Of a DNA stretch of 64,000 nucleotides, positions 17,101 to 24,822 are shown one piece after another. The stretch is from assembly GCA_035555675.1 (NCBI GenBank), contig DATMGH010000060.1:1-64000 (forward strand), in the 5' to 3' direction. This DNA comes from Solirubrobacter sp035555675 (GTDB taxonomy: Bacteria; Actinomycetota; Thermoleophilia; Solirubrobacterales; Solirubrobacteraceae). Position 1 is the stretch's first letter, and every line of letters starts with the position of its first letter. The notes under the pieces were generated by a model. It made no database searches and was not told the origin of the DNA. It worked only from the letters and a program-made list of their open reading frames with translations. Position numbers and translations under genes: made by a program.

Positions 17101-19122
17101 GTTGTTGGGCGAGTCGTTGACCGGGGCGTTGCAGTTGAACTTCGGGCCGATCGCGCCGGTGGCGAAGTCGTAGTCGTTGTACGCGACGTTGTCGCGGATG
17201 CAGTAGGGCCAGCCGTAGAAGCCCGGCTCGACGATGTTGTACTCGACGCTGCCCTGCGGGCCGCGGTTGGGGTTCGTCGCGCTCGCGTCCGGGCCGTAGT
17301 CGCCCATCAGGATCTTCCCCGAGTACGGGTCGACGGTGATCCGGAACGGGTTGCGGAAGCCCATCGCGAAGATCTCGGGCCGGGTCTTCTCCGTGCCGGG
17401 CGCGAACAGGTTGCCCGGCGGGATCGTGTACCCGGCGCCGACGCCCGCTCCGGTCGGGTTCGCCAGCGGCGTGATGCGGAGGATCTTGCCGCTGTAGGAG
17501 TTCGTGTTGGCCGACGTGCGCTGGGCGTCCCAGAACTCGTGGCCGGGGCGCTCGTCGATCGGGTTGAAGCCGTCGGAGGCGAACGGGTTCGTGTTGTCGC
17601 CCGTCGACAGGTAGAGGTTGCCGTCCTTGTCGAAGGCCAGCGAGCCGGACGAGTGGCAGCACTCCGTGCGCTGGTTCTGCATCTGGAAGATCACGCGCTC
17701 GGAGGCCATGTCGAGCCGGTCGCCGACGACCGTGAAGCGCGAGATGCGGGTCTCCGTGGAGGAGTTCGGCAGCGGCGTGTAGGTGACGAACAGGTTGTGG
17801 TTGGTCGCGAAGTCCGGGTCCAGCGCGATGCCGAGCAGGCCGTTCTCCTGGACGCTCGAGACCGGGATCACGCCCGCGGTCAGGACGGTGCCGTCGGGCT
17901 TGATGACGTTGACCTCGCCGGTGATGCGCTCGACGTAGAACACGCGGCCGTCCTTGGCGACGGCGAGCTCCATCGGGCTCTCGGTGTCGTCGTCGAGCGT
18001 GCGCAGCTCGAAGTCGCTCGCGGCGGGCGGCGCCTGGCGGGCCGGTCCGCAGTCGGCGTTCACGACGCCCGCGGCGGTCTTGATGCCGCCGAGCAGGTGC
18101 GCGCGGAACTCGGGCTCGGAGAACGACGACTGCGTGTGGCCCATCGCCGTGTACCAGACGCGGCCGCCGTCGAAGTTCGAGCACCAGGAGACCGGGTGGT
18201 CGTCGTCGGTGCTGTTGCCGTCGTCCTCGCCGTAGGTCGACTCGTCGACGGTCAGCAGGACCTTGACGCCGCTGTCGCGCGGGCTGTAGTCGTTGCCGCC
18301 CCCGTTGACGACGGGGTTCGTCGGCGGCTGGAAGTTGTACCACTCGTCCGTGCGCGTCCAGGAGGCCGGGAGGCCGGTCGTGGAGGGCTCGTTCGGGTCC
18401 TCGACCTTGACCGTCGCGGTCGGGGTTCCGGCCGGGTGGTTGCGGAAGTACGCGCCGAGCATCTGGCCGTACCAGGGCCAGGTGTACTCGGTATCGGTGG
18501 CCGCGTGGATGCCGACGTAGCCGCCGCCGGCCTGGATGTAGTGCTCGAACGCGGTCTGCTGGGCGTCGTCGAGCACGTCGCCCGTGGTGGAGAGGAAGAC
18601 CACGACGTCGTAGGTGGCGAGGTTCGCGTCGGTGAACTGGGCCGCGTCCTCGGTGGTGGTCACCGCGAAGCCGTTCTGGGCGCCGAGCTCCTGGATGGCG
18701 GCGATGCCCTGCGGGATCGAGTCGTGGCGGAAGCCCGCGGTCTTGGAGAAGACGAGCACCTTCTCGAGCGTGTTCACGGGGCCGTCGGTGACCGTGACCG
18801 AGCCGGTCATGCCGGTGTGTACGCTGCACAGGAACGTGAACGTCCCGGCGCTGTCGAACGTGCGCGTGATCGGCGCGCTGCCCGGGTCCTTGGTCTCGTT
18901 GATCGACCAGTTCGCGCTGGTGGACGTCACCGTGTGGGTGGTGGTCGCCCCGTCGAACTCGAAGCGCACCGCGTCGCCGACGTGGATCGTGACGTTCGCC
19001 GGGACGAACGCCGGCTGCGGCGCATCGACCGAGTCGATCACCACCGTGTCGGCGAGAGCCGACGCGGGTGCGGCGATGAGGACGACGACGAGCGCGAGCA
19101 GTGCGGACCTGAGGGTGCGCAT
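11158..19122 (-). CDS. 2654-residue secreted modular protein: cupredoxin, ThuA x2, GSDH propeller, PKD, CBM6-like, concanavalin-like x4, WxL-like C-terminus
   Basis: ATG 19122 follows a GGAGGAG site. Domains by approximate residue: 1-24 signal peptide; 25-115 cupredoxin with an apparent type-1 copper site (His63, Cys99, His102, Met105); 120-360 ThuA; 368-808 glucose/sorbosone dehydrogenase-like PQQ beta-propeller (SVQENGLLGIALDPDF, GFRNPFRITVDP); 812-895 PKD; 898-990 Ig-like; 1007-1145 CBM6-like jelly roll; 1150-1235 PKD; four concanavalin/DUF1349-like modules, each opening with a DEF(D/N)G motif near 1252, 1454, 1657 and 1864; 2076-2160 PKD; 2167-2407 second ThuA; 2416-2500 PKD; 2507-2654 C-terminal domain ending TLSATTP. 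The role is probably extracellular binding and oxidation of carbohydrate. The two ThuA copies and modules 3 and 4 share long identical DNA stretches, so the gene grew by internal duplication. No other gene overlaps it credibly. Confidence 0.92.
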   Translation of the reverse strand: MRTLRSALLALVVVLIAAPASALADTVVIDSVDAPQPAFVPANVTIHVGDAVRFEFDGATTTHTVTSTSANWSINETKDPGSAPITRTFDSAGTFTFLCSVHTGMTGSVTVTDGPVNTLEKVLVFSKTAGFRHDSIPQGIAAIQELGAQNGFAVTTTEDAAQFTDANLATYDVVVFLSTTGDVLDDAQQTAFEHYIQAGGGYVGIHAATDTEYTWPWYGQMLGAYFRNHPAGTPTATVKVEDPNEPSTTGLPASWTRTDEWYNFQPPTNPVVNGGGNDYSPRDSGVKVLLTVDESTYGEDDGNSTDDDHPVSWCSNFDGGRVWYTAMGHTQSSFSEPEFRAHLLGGIKTAAGVVNADCGPARQAPPAASDFELRTLDDDTESPMELAVAKDGRVFYVERITGEVNVIKPDGTVLTAGVIPVSSVQENGLLGIALDPDFATNHNLFVTYTPLPNSSTETRISRFTVVGDRLDMASERVIFQMQNQRTECCHSSGSLAFDKDGNLYLSTGDNTNPFASDGFNPIDERPGHEFWDAQRTSANTNSYSGKILRITPLANPTGAGVGAGYTIPPGNLFAPGTEKTRPEIFAMGFRNPFRITVDPYSGKILMGDYGPDASATNPNRGPQGSVEYNIVEPGFYGWPYCIRDNVAYNDYDFATGAIGPKFNCNAPVNDSPNNTGLTNLPPAKPATMWMGYSETDPRFPALGGGGAPTGGPRYRYDPDLQSDTKFPPFYDKQWFIGEWNNGWIKTATLNADTTAATNVAATPWMTTFHRPHEMEFGPDGSLYVIDWGTGFNGNNLDSGIYKIDYVKGARRPIAHASADKTDGPTPLAVQFSSAGSVDPEGTSLTYAWDFDGDGTTDSTEPNPSHTYTTAGNFRVLLTVTDQDGMTGTDSLLVVAGNTRPTVKLELPHDGQFADFGDKVPYRITVTDPEDGTIDCQNVTLSIQLGHDEHAHGLGAKQGCEGTFETLSDSGHDASMNIFTSIVATYTDKGGGSAQALTGLDDAVLHTRRKRAEHFTGTGRVPGSTATGDPGVQKEATADAGGGNNVGFIENGDYVYFDRMNFQDIGSIDFRVASAGVGGKIELRLDEPTAPTFASVDVTPTGAWQTWKTVSTTLANPPSGTHRLYVVFTNATSGDGLMNLNWFQVHGKGAAISAPPEVSATATPETGQAPLTVKFDATATDPEGEALTYAWDFGVAGTTTDTSTDEDPTYTYTNPGTYTAKVTVTDAAGIKASATVGVRVTGAPSQCPHNARSDEFDGSALDLQRWTVRRSFDNFQVRNGRLEVPIDNGSLYQAGTSAGNIITQPVPSGEWTVTAKVQAEALDENYQQAGLRVYSDDDNWASVHMISAGGNRQFEFIYEAAGNPRNGAADNSGALPADAPLSYYVRIHSDGTNLTAAYSFDGDTFTPVGQPAPLSTFVNPQIGPVALSDTAPSKPMAYFDWIRFDPDEGAATSAILDEFNGTDVATPPWEVVRRDQALTVSGGALHVPAQQGDVYGDVNTAKNLVLRAAPNGAWTATTKVGFEGNATYHQAGLIAYADDDNFVKLGRLAVDETGGEKFEFILETAGTPRNDAADSTANVPADFPRDYYLRIASDGTTITGAYSTDGSTWTPVGRPAPLPAGARIGMFAFSNAAATAPVADFDWFRLEGPAAPSGPSYDDEFDGGSLDKTRWNAIVRDNPAAYQVAGGNLTITTELGDIYTGDTDPPPNNFILQSADHAGADWTIETKLSGTLSDGYAQGGLIAYVDGDNYVKLDAISDVGNQAVNRIELRSEVGGAIQDPQNNVDVPAGTKDIWLRLTKTGTSYAGQLSFDGTTWTDMAAVPNAMSAPAFGLFAFGPQAAGVGDAVSFDYFWLDGQDPPRCDQCSGPGDEFDGASLDASKWNAIVRPDDTKVKVQDGKLQVTTVLGDIYTDSDPAGTRNFLLQTADHVGSEDYVLETKVDVTQLNGGYAQGGILVRTDDDNYVKLDAISDVDNPKFNRIELRSEQNGAIQEPQPQVTSGLPATVTDVWLRLTKTGTSYAGEYSFDGSTWTALSAPVTNTQTNAAFGLFTLGVQIADRVVGFEYFKVNGSTGCPPDETNHAPAISAVGATPATGFAPLPVQFSVTASDADDDELTYSWDFGDDGTSSAAAPSHTYTAAGSYTARVTVSDGKDEVSRTVPVSVLGADDPNARFRVLVFSKTTGFRHDSIPAGIAAIKQLGTQHQFQVDASEDAALFRDDALAHYDAVIWLSTTGDPLNDTQQAAFERYIRGGGGYVGVHAAADTEYTWTWYGKLVGAYFRNHPAGTPTATVRIDDAQHHSTVGLPNPWERVDEWYNYQRPDENAVVGGGGDDYSPRTGGVHVLATVDESTYGEDDGNATDDDHPISWCQRYDGGRSWYTGMGHTQASFAEAPFLTHLLGGIEVAAGAAEDAACGIVESGNHAPTVTASRNPSGDVTPGDPVAFMAVAEDADGDPLTYKWDFGDGGTATTKDALHAYTEVGMYTAKVTVSDGHGASGSASLTVLVMPAGSGSVDIGVGGVVPGVLGLDIAGSANFGAFAPGVTRDYTASLAATVTSSATAAELTVRDPSAAATGHLVNGTASLASPLQVRATDEAHPDTTFAPLPSSPTARLSLLPFPAPVSTHAVTIGFKQSIAATESLLVGGYGKTVVFTLSATTP

Positions 19123-19435
19123 GAGTAACGGCTCTCCTCCGTTAGATCTCCTCCGACACTCAGACTTATCTCAAATGAGAGAATCGATGTCCAGCAATAC
19201 TTCGGATTCCTTGCCTCGCCAAACGAATTGGTCGAGGTGGAGCGTTAGGGAAGGCGACGTGGGCGACGACGCGCCGGCGTTCTGACGCACAGCCGAGCTG
19301 GCGCGTTCGCGCTCGGCGCGCGCCACGAGTGGTCACTTTCCGGCGCATGCGGCGAGAAACGCGCCACTCGCCGCGGCCACGCCGACACGCGCCCCCGCCG
19401 CGGCCACGCCGACGCTCGCGTCTCGCCGCGGCGCG
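19123..19435. other. Intergenic region upstream of the giant gene
   Basis: No gene is supported in these 313 bp. A palindrome TCTCA-AA-TGAGA lies at 19169-19180 in a locally A+T-rich patch, a plausible operator or part of the promoter of the giant gene on the minus strand. Further right, CCGCGGCCACGCCGAC occurs twice with a 27-bp period (19371-19386 and 19398-19413). Confidence 0.5.
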
Positions 19436-19951
19436 TCAGGCGCCGAAGACGGCGTCCGCGATGAAGGGGACGGCCGTGGGGTCCGGGGCGTTGACGAGCA
19501 GCGTCGCGCAGCCGCGGACGCCGACCGCGACCGCGGAGCCGCCCTGCAGCGGCAGCACGGCGTAGGTGGACCCGCGCTGGATCTCCGCGCCCGCCTGCTC
19601 GGCCGCGCGCAAGAGCTCCAGCGCGTAGGCGTCCGGCTTGGAGCTCGGCACGCGCACGACGGTCCCGAGCGTGAGGCCGGCGCGCTGCGCCGCGCGCATC
19701 TGGACCTTCCCGCCCGCCTCGTCGAGGTGCAGCGCCGCGACGGTCTTCGCGCGCGTGGCCTCGTCGACCTTCTTGAACGCGAAGCCACCGGGCGGCGGGG
19801 AGCCGAACGGCTTCGCCACGTCCGTGCACGGCGTCGCCGCGGCCGACGGCGTGGGCGTGGCGGCTGACGGCGAGGACGAGCCGCCACAGCCCGCCCACGC
19901 GAGCGCGAGCACGGCACCGGCGGTCAGGACGCTCATACGCACGCGAGCCAC
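19436..19951 (-). CDS. Small lipoprotein of unknown function
   Basis: A 171-residue protein with a lipoprotein signal: a basic N-terminus (MARVRM), a hydrophobic core and the lipobox LAWAGC, with Cys22 as the lipidation site, followed by GGSSS and a Ser/Ala/Pro/Thr linker to about residue 40. The mature domain (45-171) is a soluble alpha/beta region with FKKVDEATRAKTVAALHLD and a Cys near the end (VRGCATLLVN) that may pair with Cys42. I do not recognise the fold. GTG 19951 is chosen because it supplies the positive charges; ATG 19936 would also leave the lipobox intact. It diverges from the DrrA-like gene with 65 bp between them. Confidence 0.75.
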   Translation of the reverse strand: MARVRMSVLTAGAVLALAWAGCGGSSSPSAATPTPSAAATPCTDVAKPFGSPPPGGFAFKKVDEATRAKTVAALHLDEAGGKVQMRAAQRAGLTLGTVVRVPSSKPDAYALELLRAAEQAGAEIQRGSTYAVLPLQGGSAVAVGVRGCATLLVNAPDPTAVPFIADAVFGA

Positions 19952-20016
19952 AGGATGGCAGCGCCCTGTGAGCGATCTGCGAACGTGCTGCGAGCGCCCC
20001 GGCCGATGCTGCCGGC

Positions 20017-20979
20017 ATGGAGTACATGATCGAAGCCCAAGGACTCCGGAAGCGCTTCGGAGCGACCCAGGCCCTGGACGGCGTCGACCTCGCGGCCAAG
20101 CCCGGCAGCGTGCTCGGCGTCCTCGGGCCCAACGGCGCCGGCAAGACCACCGCCGTGCGCATCCTCGCCACCCTGCTCGCGCCCGACGCGGGCAGCGCCC
20201 GGATCGGCGAGTTCGACGTCGTCAAGGACGCCGCCCGCGTGCGCGAGACGATCGGGCTGACCGGCCAGTACGCGTCGGTCGACGAGCTGCTGACCGGCAC
20301 CCAGAACCTCGAGCTGATCGGCCGCCTGCTCGACCTCTCCGCCAAGCAGGCGCGCACCCGCGCGCAGGAGTTGCTCGAGTGGTTCGACCTGACCGAGGCC
20401 GCCAACCGCCCCGCCAAGACCTACTCGGGCGGCATGCGCCGCCGCCTCGACCTCGCCGCCAGCCTCGTCGGCCGCCCGTCGGTGATCTTCCTCGACGAGC
20501 CCACGACCGGCCTGGACCCGAGCAAGCGCGAGGACATGTGGGGCGTCGTCCGCAGCCTCGTCGGCGACGGCTCGACCGTCCTGCTCACCACCCAGTACCT
20601 GGACGAGGCGGACGCGCTGGCCGACGAGATCACCGTGATCGACCACGGCACCGTGATCGCGCACGACACGCCGGACGGCCTCAAGCGGATCGTCGGCGGC
20701 CAGACGCTGATGGTCCGCCCGCAGGACCCCGAGCGGCTCGCGGAGACCGCGACGCTGATCGGCGAGCTGGCCGGCGCGAGCCCCGACGTCACCCGAGGCG
20801 CCGCGAGCGTCCCCGTCGCCGGCGACGACGTGCTCGCCGACGCCGTCTACCGCCTGACCGAGGCCGGCATCGCCGTCACGGAGCTCTCCCTGCACCTGCC
20901 GAGCCTCGACGAAGTCTTCTTCAACCTGACCGGCCGGACCGTGAGCACCCCGGCCGCCCCCGAGGAGATCCCCGCATGA
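20017..20979 (+). CDS. DrrA-type ABC transporter ATP-binding protein
   Basis: A 320-residue ABC ATPase of the daunorubicin-resistance (DrrA) class. Walker A is GPNGAGKTT (about 38-46), the Q-loop region GLTGQYASVDELLTG, the signature YSGGMRRRLDLAAS, Walker B VIFLDEPTTGLDP and the switch LTTQYLDEAD. The family's C-terminal extension follows, including LHLPSLDEVFFNLTGR, which is diagnostic for DrrA. Its TGA overlaps the ATG of the permease gene, so the two make one exporter. Such pairs expel hydrophobic drugs or export lipids. The SARP regulator that converges from downstream suggests, but does not prove, a link to a secondary metabolite. Confidence 0.93.
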   Translation: MEYMIEAQGLRKRFGATQALDGVDLAAKPGSVLGVLGPNGAGKTTAVRILATLLAPDAGSARIGEFDVVKDAARVRETIGLTGQYASVDELLTGTQNLELIGRLLDLSAKQARTRAQELLEWFDLTEAANRPAKTYSGGMRRRLDLAASLVGRPSVIFLDEPTTGLDPSKREDMWGVVRSLVGDGSTVLLTTQYLDEADALADEITVIDHGTVIAHDTPDGLKRIVGGQTLMVRPQDPERLAETATLIGELAGASPDVTRGAASVPVAGDDVLADAVYRLTEAGIAVTELSLHLPSLDEVFFNLTGRTVSTPAAPEEIPA

Positions 20980-21782
20980 GCGCCATCGCCCTCCAGACCC
21001 CCGCGGCGCCGCGGCGCCGCCCGCTGCGGCTGCTGCGCCACAGCGCCACGCTCGCCAAGCGCAACCTGATCGGCGTGCTGCGCACGCCCGAGGCGCTGAT
21101 CGACGTGACGCTGCAGCCGATCATCTTCATCGCGCTGTTCACGTACATCTTCGGCGGCGCGATCGCGCACGGCTCCCAGCACGACTACCTGCAGTTCCTG
21201 CTCCCGGGCATCCTGGCCCAGACGATCGCGTTCGGCGCCGTCGCGATCGGCGTGAACCTCAACACCGACATCGACAAGGGCGTCTTCGACCGCTTCCGCA
21301 GCCTGCCGATCGCGCGCTCCGCGCCGCTGGTCGGCGCCGTGCTGGCCGACATCGTCCGCTACACGCTGCTGTGCGTGGTGACGCTCGGGTTCGGCTACGT
21401 GATCGGCTTCCGCGCCGCGACCGGCCCGCTGGAGGTGCTCGGTGCCGCCGCGCTCGCCGTCGCCTTCGCGCTGTGCCTGAGCTGGGTCAGCGTCTTCATC
21501 GGCATGATCGCCCGCACGCCGGGCGCGGTGCAGGGCATCACGTTCCTGGCGATGTTCCCGCTCACGTTCGGCACCAGCACGTTCGTCCCGATCGACACGA
21601 TGCCGGGCTGGCTGCAGTCCTTCACCACGGTCAACCCGTTCACGCACCTGATCGGCGCGCTCCGCGGCCTGCTCCTCGGCGGCCCGGTCCAGTCGGACCT
21701 GCTGTGGACGCTGGCCTGGATGGGGATCCTGCTGGTGGTGTTCGTCCCGCTGGCGCTACGGGCTTACGGGCGCCGGACGTGA
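20976..21782 (+). CDS. DrrB-type ABC-2 exporter permease
   Basis: A 268-residue ABC-2 membrane protein. After a basic N-terminus (RRRPLRLLRHSATLAKRNLIG), six hydrophobic segments can be seen, including PIIFIALFTYIFGGAI, FLLPGILAQTIAFGAVAIGV and a last helix LAWMGILLVVFVPLAL. The NLNTDIDKGVFDRFRSLPIARSA-type loop (two adjoining motifs) is characteristic of DrrB, as is NPFTHLIGALRGLL near the C-terminus. ATG 20976 overlaps the ATPase stop by 4 nt. The last 27 bp overlap the 3' end of the convergent SARP regulator gene. Confidence 0.92.
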   Translation: MSAIALQTPAAPRRRPLRLLRHSATLAKRNLIGVLRTPEALIDVTLQPIIFIALFTYIFGGAIAHGSQHDYLQFLLPGILAQTIAFGAVAIGVNLNTDIDKGVFDRFRSLPIARSAPLVGAVLADIVRYTLLCVVTLGFGYVIGFRAATGPLEVLGAAALAVAFALCLSWVSVFIGMIARTPGAVQGITFLAMFPLTFGTSTFVPIDTMPGWLQSFTTVNPFTHLIGALRGLLLGGPVQSDLLWTLAWMGILLVVFVPLALRAYGRRT

Positions 21783-24700
21783 CAGCCGCTCCGACAAGTA
21801 CGCCAGCGCCGCCTCGCGCGAGACCGGCGGCGCGGCGGCGATGCCCAGCCGCAGGATCTCGGGATTCGTCGGATCCTCCGCCCCCCGCACCGCGGCGGCC
21901 GCGCTCAGCAGCGCGGCCGCCGTCTCGCTGTCGCCGCGCCGCGCGGCGACGCACGCCCCCGCCACCGCGACCGCCGCGATGACCGGCATGTCGGTGGTGC
22001 CGAGCGCCGCGTCGTACGCGCCGGCCAGCAGCCGGTCGGCGGTCTCGAGGTCGCCGTCCTCGGCGGCGATCGCGGCCCGCAGCCCCTCCACCACCGCCTC
22101 GCCGTGGCGCTGGCGGGGCATGATCGGGCCGCGCCGGTCCAGCCGCTCGCGCGCGTCCGCCAGCTCCCGCCGCGCGGACTCGACGTCGCCGCTGAGCCAG
22201 TCGATCCGCGCCAGCGTCGCCAGTGCGAACGCGGTCTCGTCGGTGCCCAGGTCGCGCCGTGAGCGGGCCCGGTCGGCGAACTCGCGCGCGCCCGCCAGGT
22301 CGCCGCGCCGCAGCCGGATCTCCGCCACGCGCAGGTCGAGCATGCCGGCCGCGGTCTCCGGGCTGAGCTGCTCGAGCGCCGCCCGCGCGCGCTCCAGCGC
22401 CGTCTCGGCGCGCTCCAGGTCGCCCGCCACCTGCAGCCGGCCGGAGTCGATGAACTGCGCCATCGCGACGCCCCAGCCGTCCCCGAGCGCTTCGAAGTCC
22501 CCGTGCGCGTGGGCGAGCTCGACGCCCATCGTCTCGACGTCGCCCTGGTTCTCGGCGGTGCCGGCGAGCAGCAGGTGCACGCCGGCGCGCACCCACGGGT
22601 CCGGGTGCGCCAGCGCGCACCGGCGCGCCTCCGCCTCCCGCTCCGGCTCCTCCGCGAAGATCGCCAGCACGACCTTGGCCAGCGCGACCAGCGGCCGCGC
22701 GCCGTCGTCGATGCGGAGGATGCGCGCGTCGATCTCCGCGAACGCCGCGCGCACCTCGGCCTCGTCGGCGATCTCGTCGAAGCCGTCGAGCGCGCGGACG
22801 GACTCCGCGATCGCGCGATCGTCCGGGTCCGCCTCTCCCGGCACGGCGAGCGCGAACGTCAGCCACGCCAGCGCCTCCTCCTGGCTGCCCGACAGCAGCC
22901 AGTACCAGAGCAGGTCGACCGCCAGCTTGACCGCGCGGCGCGCGTCGCCGGCATCGCCGAGGTGGCGCAGCGCGGCGATCACGTTCTCGCGCTCGTCCTG
23001 GAGCAGCTCGAACCAGCGGCGCTGGTCGGCGCGCCGCAGCTGCGGCTCGGCGCGCGCGACCAGTCCGGCGAAGTACGCGGCGTGCGCGTCGCGCGTGGCC
23101 TGCAGCTCGCCGGCCTCGTGCAGCTTCTCCAGGCCGTACTCGCGGATCGTCTCGAGCATGCGGTAGCGCGTCGGGCGCGAGCCGGGGACGACCTGCAGCA
23201 GCGAGCGCTCGGCCAGTGCCGCGAGCCCGTCGAGCGCGTCCTCGCCGAGCACCGCGGAGGCGCTCTCGACGGTCGCGCCGGCGCTGAACACGGCCAGCCG
23301 GCGCGCGAGCGTGCGCTCGTGCTCGTCCAGCAGGTCCCAGCTCCAGTCGACCACGGCGCGCAGCGTGCGGTGGCGCGGGAGCGCGGTGCGGCTGCCGCCG
23401 GTGAGCAGGCGGAAGCGGTCGTCGAGCCGCTCGGCGAGCTCGGACGCCGTCATCGTCCGCAGCCGCGCCGCGGCCAGCTCCAGCGCCAGCGGAAGGCCGT
23501 CGAGGCGGCGGCAGATCTCGCGCGCCGCGGCGTCGACCACGAAGCCCTCGCGGGCGGCGCTCGCGCGGTCGGCGAACAGCTCGACCGCCGGGTCGGGCGC
23601 GAGCGGGGCGACCGCGACCAGGCTCTCGCCGTCGATCGCCAGCGCCTCGCGCGAGGTGGCGACGATCCGCAGCCGCGGGCAGGCGCGCAGCAGGCGGTCG
23701 ACCAGCTCCGCGACCGGCGCGATCAGATGCTCGCAGTTGTCCAGGACGAGGATCGCCTCGCGCGCGGCGAGCACGTCGAGCAGGCGCTCGAGGCCGTCGC
23801 GGACGCCGAGCGTCGCGCGGTCCCCCAGCACCGCCTCGCGCAGGCCGAGCGCGCCCAGCACCGCGGGCACGATCTCGACCTCGGCCGTGACCGGCGCCAG
23901 CTCGACCAGCCAGACGCCGTCGGCGACCTCGTCCACCCGGCGCGCCGTGGACTCGCGCGCCAGCCGGGTCTTGCCCGCGCCGCCGGGGCCGAGCAGCGTC
24001 ACCAGCCGGCCGCGCTCGAGCAGCTCGCCGATCTGGGCGATCTCGCGCTCGCGGCCGACGAAGCTGGTGACCGGCGCGGGGAGGTTCGAACGGCCGCCGG
24101 GCGTCGTCGTCTCGGCGTTGAGGACGGCCATGTGCGCCTGCTGGAGCTCGGGCGACGGCGGCACCCCCATCTCCTCGCTGAGCAGCGTGCGCACGCGCTC
24201 GTAGGCGGCGAGCGCGTCGGCCTGGCGGCCGGCGGCGTAGAGCGAGCGGATCAGCTGCGCGGCGATCCGCTCGTGCAGCGGGTGCGCAGCGGCGAGCGCT
24301 TCCAGCTCCGCGACCAGCCGGTCGCCGTGGCCGCGCGCGAGCTCGACGTCGATGCGGTCCGCCTGCGCCGTCACGCGCAGGTCATCGAGCCGCGCCGCGG
24401 CCGCCTGCGCGAACCGGTAGTCGAGCACGTCGGCGAGCGCCGGACCGCGCCAGAGCGCGAGCGCGTCGTCGAGCGCGCGGTCCTCGACGAGACGCTCGAA
24501 GCGCAGCGCGTCGACCGCGTCCGGGTCGACGTCGAGCCGGTAGCCGCCGGGCGCGGGGGCGACCAGCGCGCCGTCGCCGAGCGCACGGCGCAGGCGGGAG
24601 ACGAGCGACTGCAGCGCGTGCACCTGGTCGGCGGGCAGCTCGTCCTCCCAGAGGGCGTCGACGAGGCGGCCCGTGGAGACGGGCTTGCCGGCTTCGAGGG

Positions 24701-24797
24701 CGAGGCAGGCGAGCAGCGCGCGCAGGCGGCCGCCGCCGACCGCGAGCGGACATCCGTCCCGCTCGACCTCAAGCGGCCCGAGCACGCTGATCCGCAT
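21756..24797 (-). CDS. AfsR/SARP-family transcriptional regulator with NB-ARC and TPR-like region
   Basis: A 1013-residue regulator. Residues 1-90 are an OmpR-like winged helix of the SARP type (MRISVLGPLEVERDG, RALLACLALEAGKPV, DALWEDELPADQVHALQSLV). Residues about 95-240 form the bacterial transcriptional activation domain. An AP/NB-ARC ATPase follows, with the P-loop LLGPGGAGKTRLA near residue 268 and VWLVELAPV further on. The C-terminal third is helical repeats rich in Ala/Arg/Glu, as in TPR modules. I start at ATG 24797 because TAGCGT sits 7 nt upstream; the longer open frame reads through the divergent nitrilase gene. SARP proteins usually activate nearby secondary-metabolism genes; here the nearest candidate is the DrrAB-type exporter. 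Confidence 0.9.
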   Translation of the reverse strand: MRISVLGPLEVERDGCPLAVGGGRLRALLACLALEAGKPVSTGRLVDALWEDELPADQVHALQSLVSRLRRALGDGALVAPAPGGYRLDVDPDAVDALRFERLVEDRALDDALALWRGPALADVLDYRFAQAAAARLDDLRVTAQADRIDVELARGHGDRLVAELEALAAAHPLHERIAAQLIRSLYAAGRQADALAAYERVRTLLSEEMGVPPSPELQQAHMAVLNAETTTPGGRSNLPAPVTSFVGREREIAQIGELLERGRLVTLLGPGGAGKTRLARESTARRVDEVADGVWLVELAPVTAEVEIVPAVLGALGLREAVLGDRATLGVRDGLERLLDVLAAREAILVLDNCEHLIAPVAELVDRLLRACPRLRIVATSREALAIDGESLVAVAPLAPDPAVELFADRASAAREGFVVDAAAREICRRLDGLPLALELAAARLRTMTASELAERLDDRFRLLTGGSRTALPRHRTLRAVVDWSWDLLDEHERTLARRLAVFSAGATVESASAVLGEDALDGLAALAERSLLQVVPGSRPTRYRMLETIREYGLEKLHEAGELQATRDAHAAYFAGLVARAEPQLRRADQRRWFELLQDERENVIAALRHLGDAGDARRAVKLAVDLLWYWLLSGSQEEALAWLTFALAVPGEADPDDRAIAESVRALDGFDEIADEAEVRAAFAEIDARILRIDDGARPLVALAKVVLAIFAEEPEREAEARRCALAHPDPWVRAGVHLLLAGTAENQGDVETMGVELAHAHGDFEALGDGWGVAMAQFIDSGRLQVAGDLERAETALERARAALEQLSPETAAGMLDLRVAEIRLRRGDLAGAREFADRARSRRDLGTDETAFALATLARIDWLSGDVESARRELADARERLDRRGPIMPRQRHGEAVVEGLRAAIAAEDGDLETADRLLAGAYDAALGTTDMPVIAAVAVAGACVAARRGDSETAAALLSAAAAVRGAEDPTNPEILRLGIAAAPPVSREAALAYLSERLSRPAPVSP

Positions 24798-24808
24798 GGC
24801 CCTCACGC

Positions 24809-24815
24809 TACCGTC
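24809..24815. promoter_or_regulatory. Shared divergent leaderless promoter pair
   Basis: Only 25 bp separate the two divergent start codons. TACCGT (24809-24814) lies 8 nt before the nitrilase ATG on the plus strand. On the minus strand TAGCGT (24810-24805) lies 7 nt before the SARP ATG. The two -10-like boxes overlap, so transcription in one direction should exclude the other. Confidence 0.5.
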
Positions 24816-24822
24816 CGGACGC

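Noticed and set aside
11263..19128. A 2621-codon stop-free frame antisense to the giant gene
   Set aside because: It is the exact shadow of the 2654-residue protein: G/C-ending codons on one strand remove stops from the opposite frame. The translation is Arg/Val/Ala-rich with no domains, whereas the minus strand shows many intact families.
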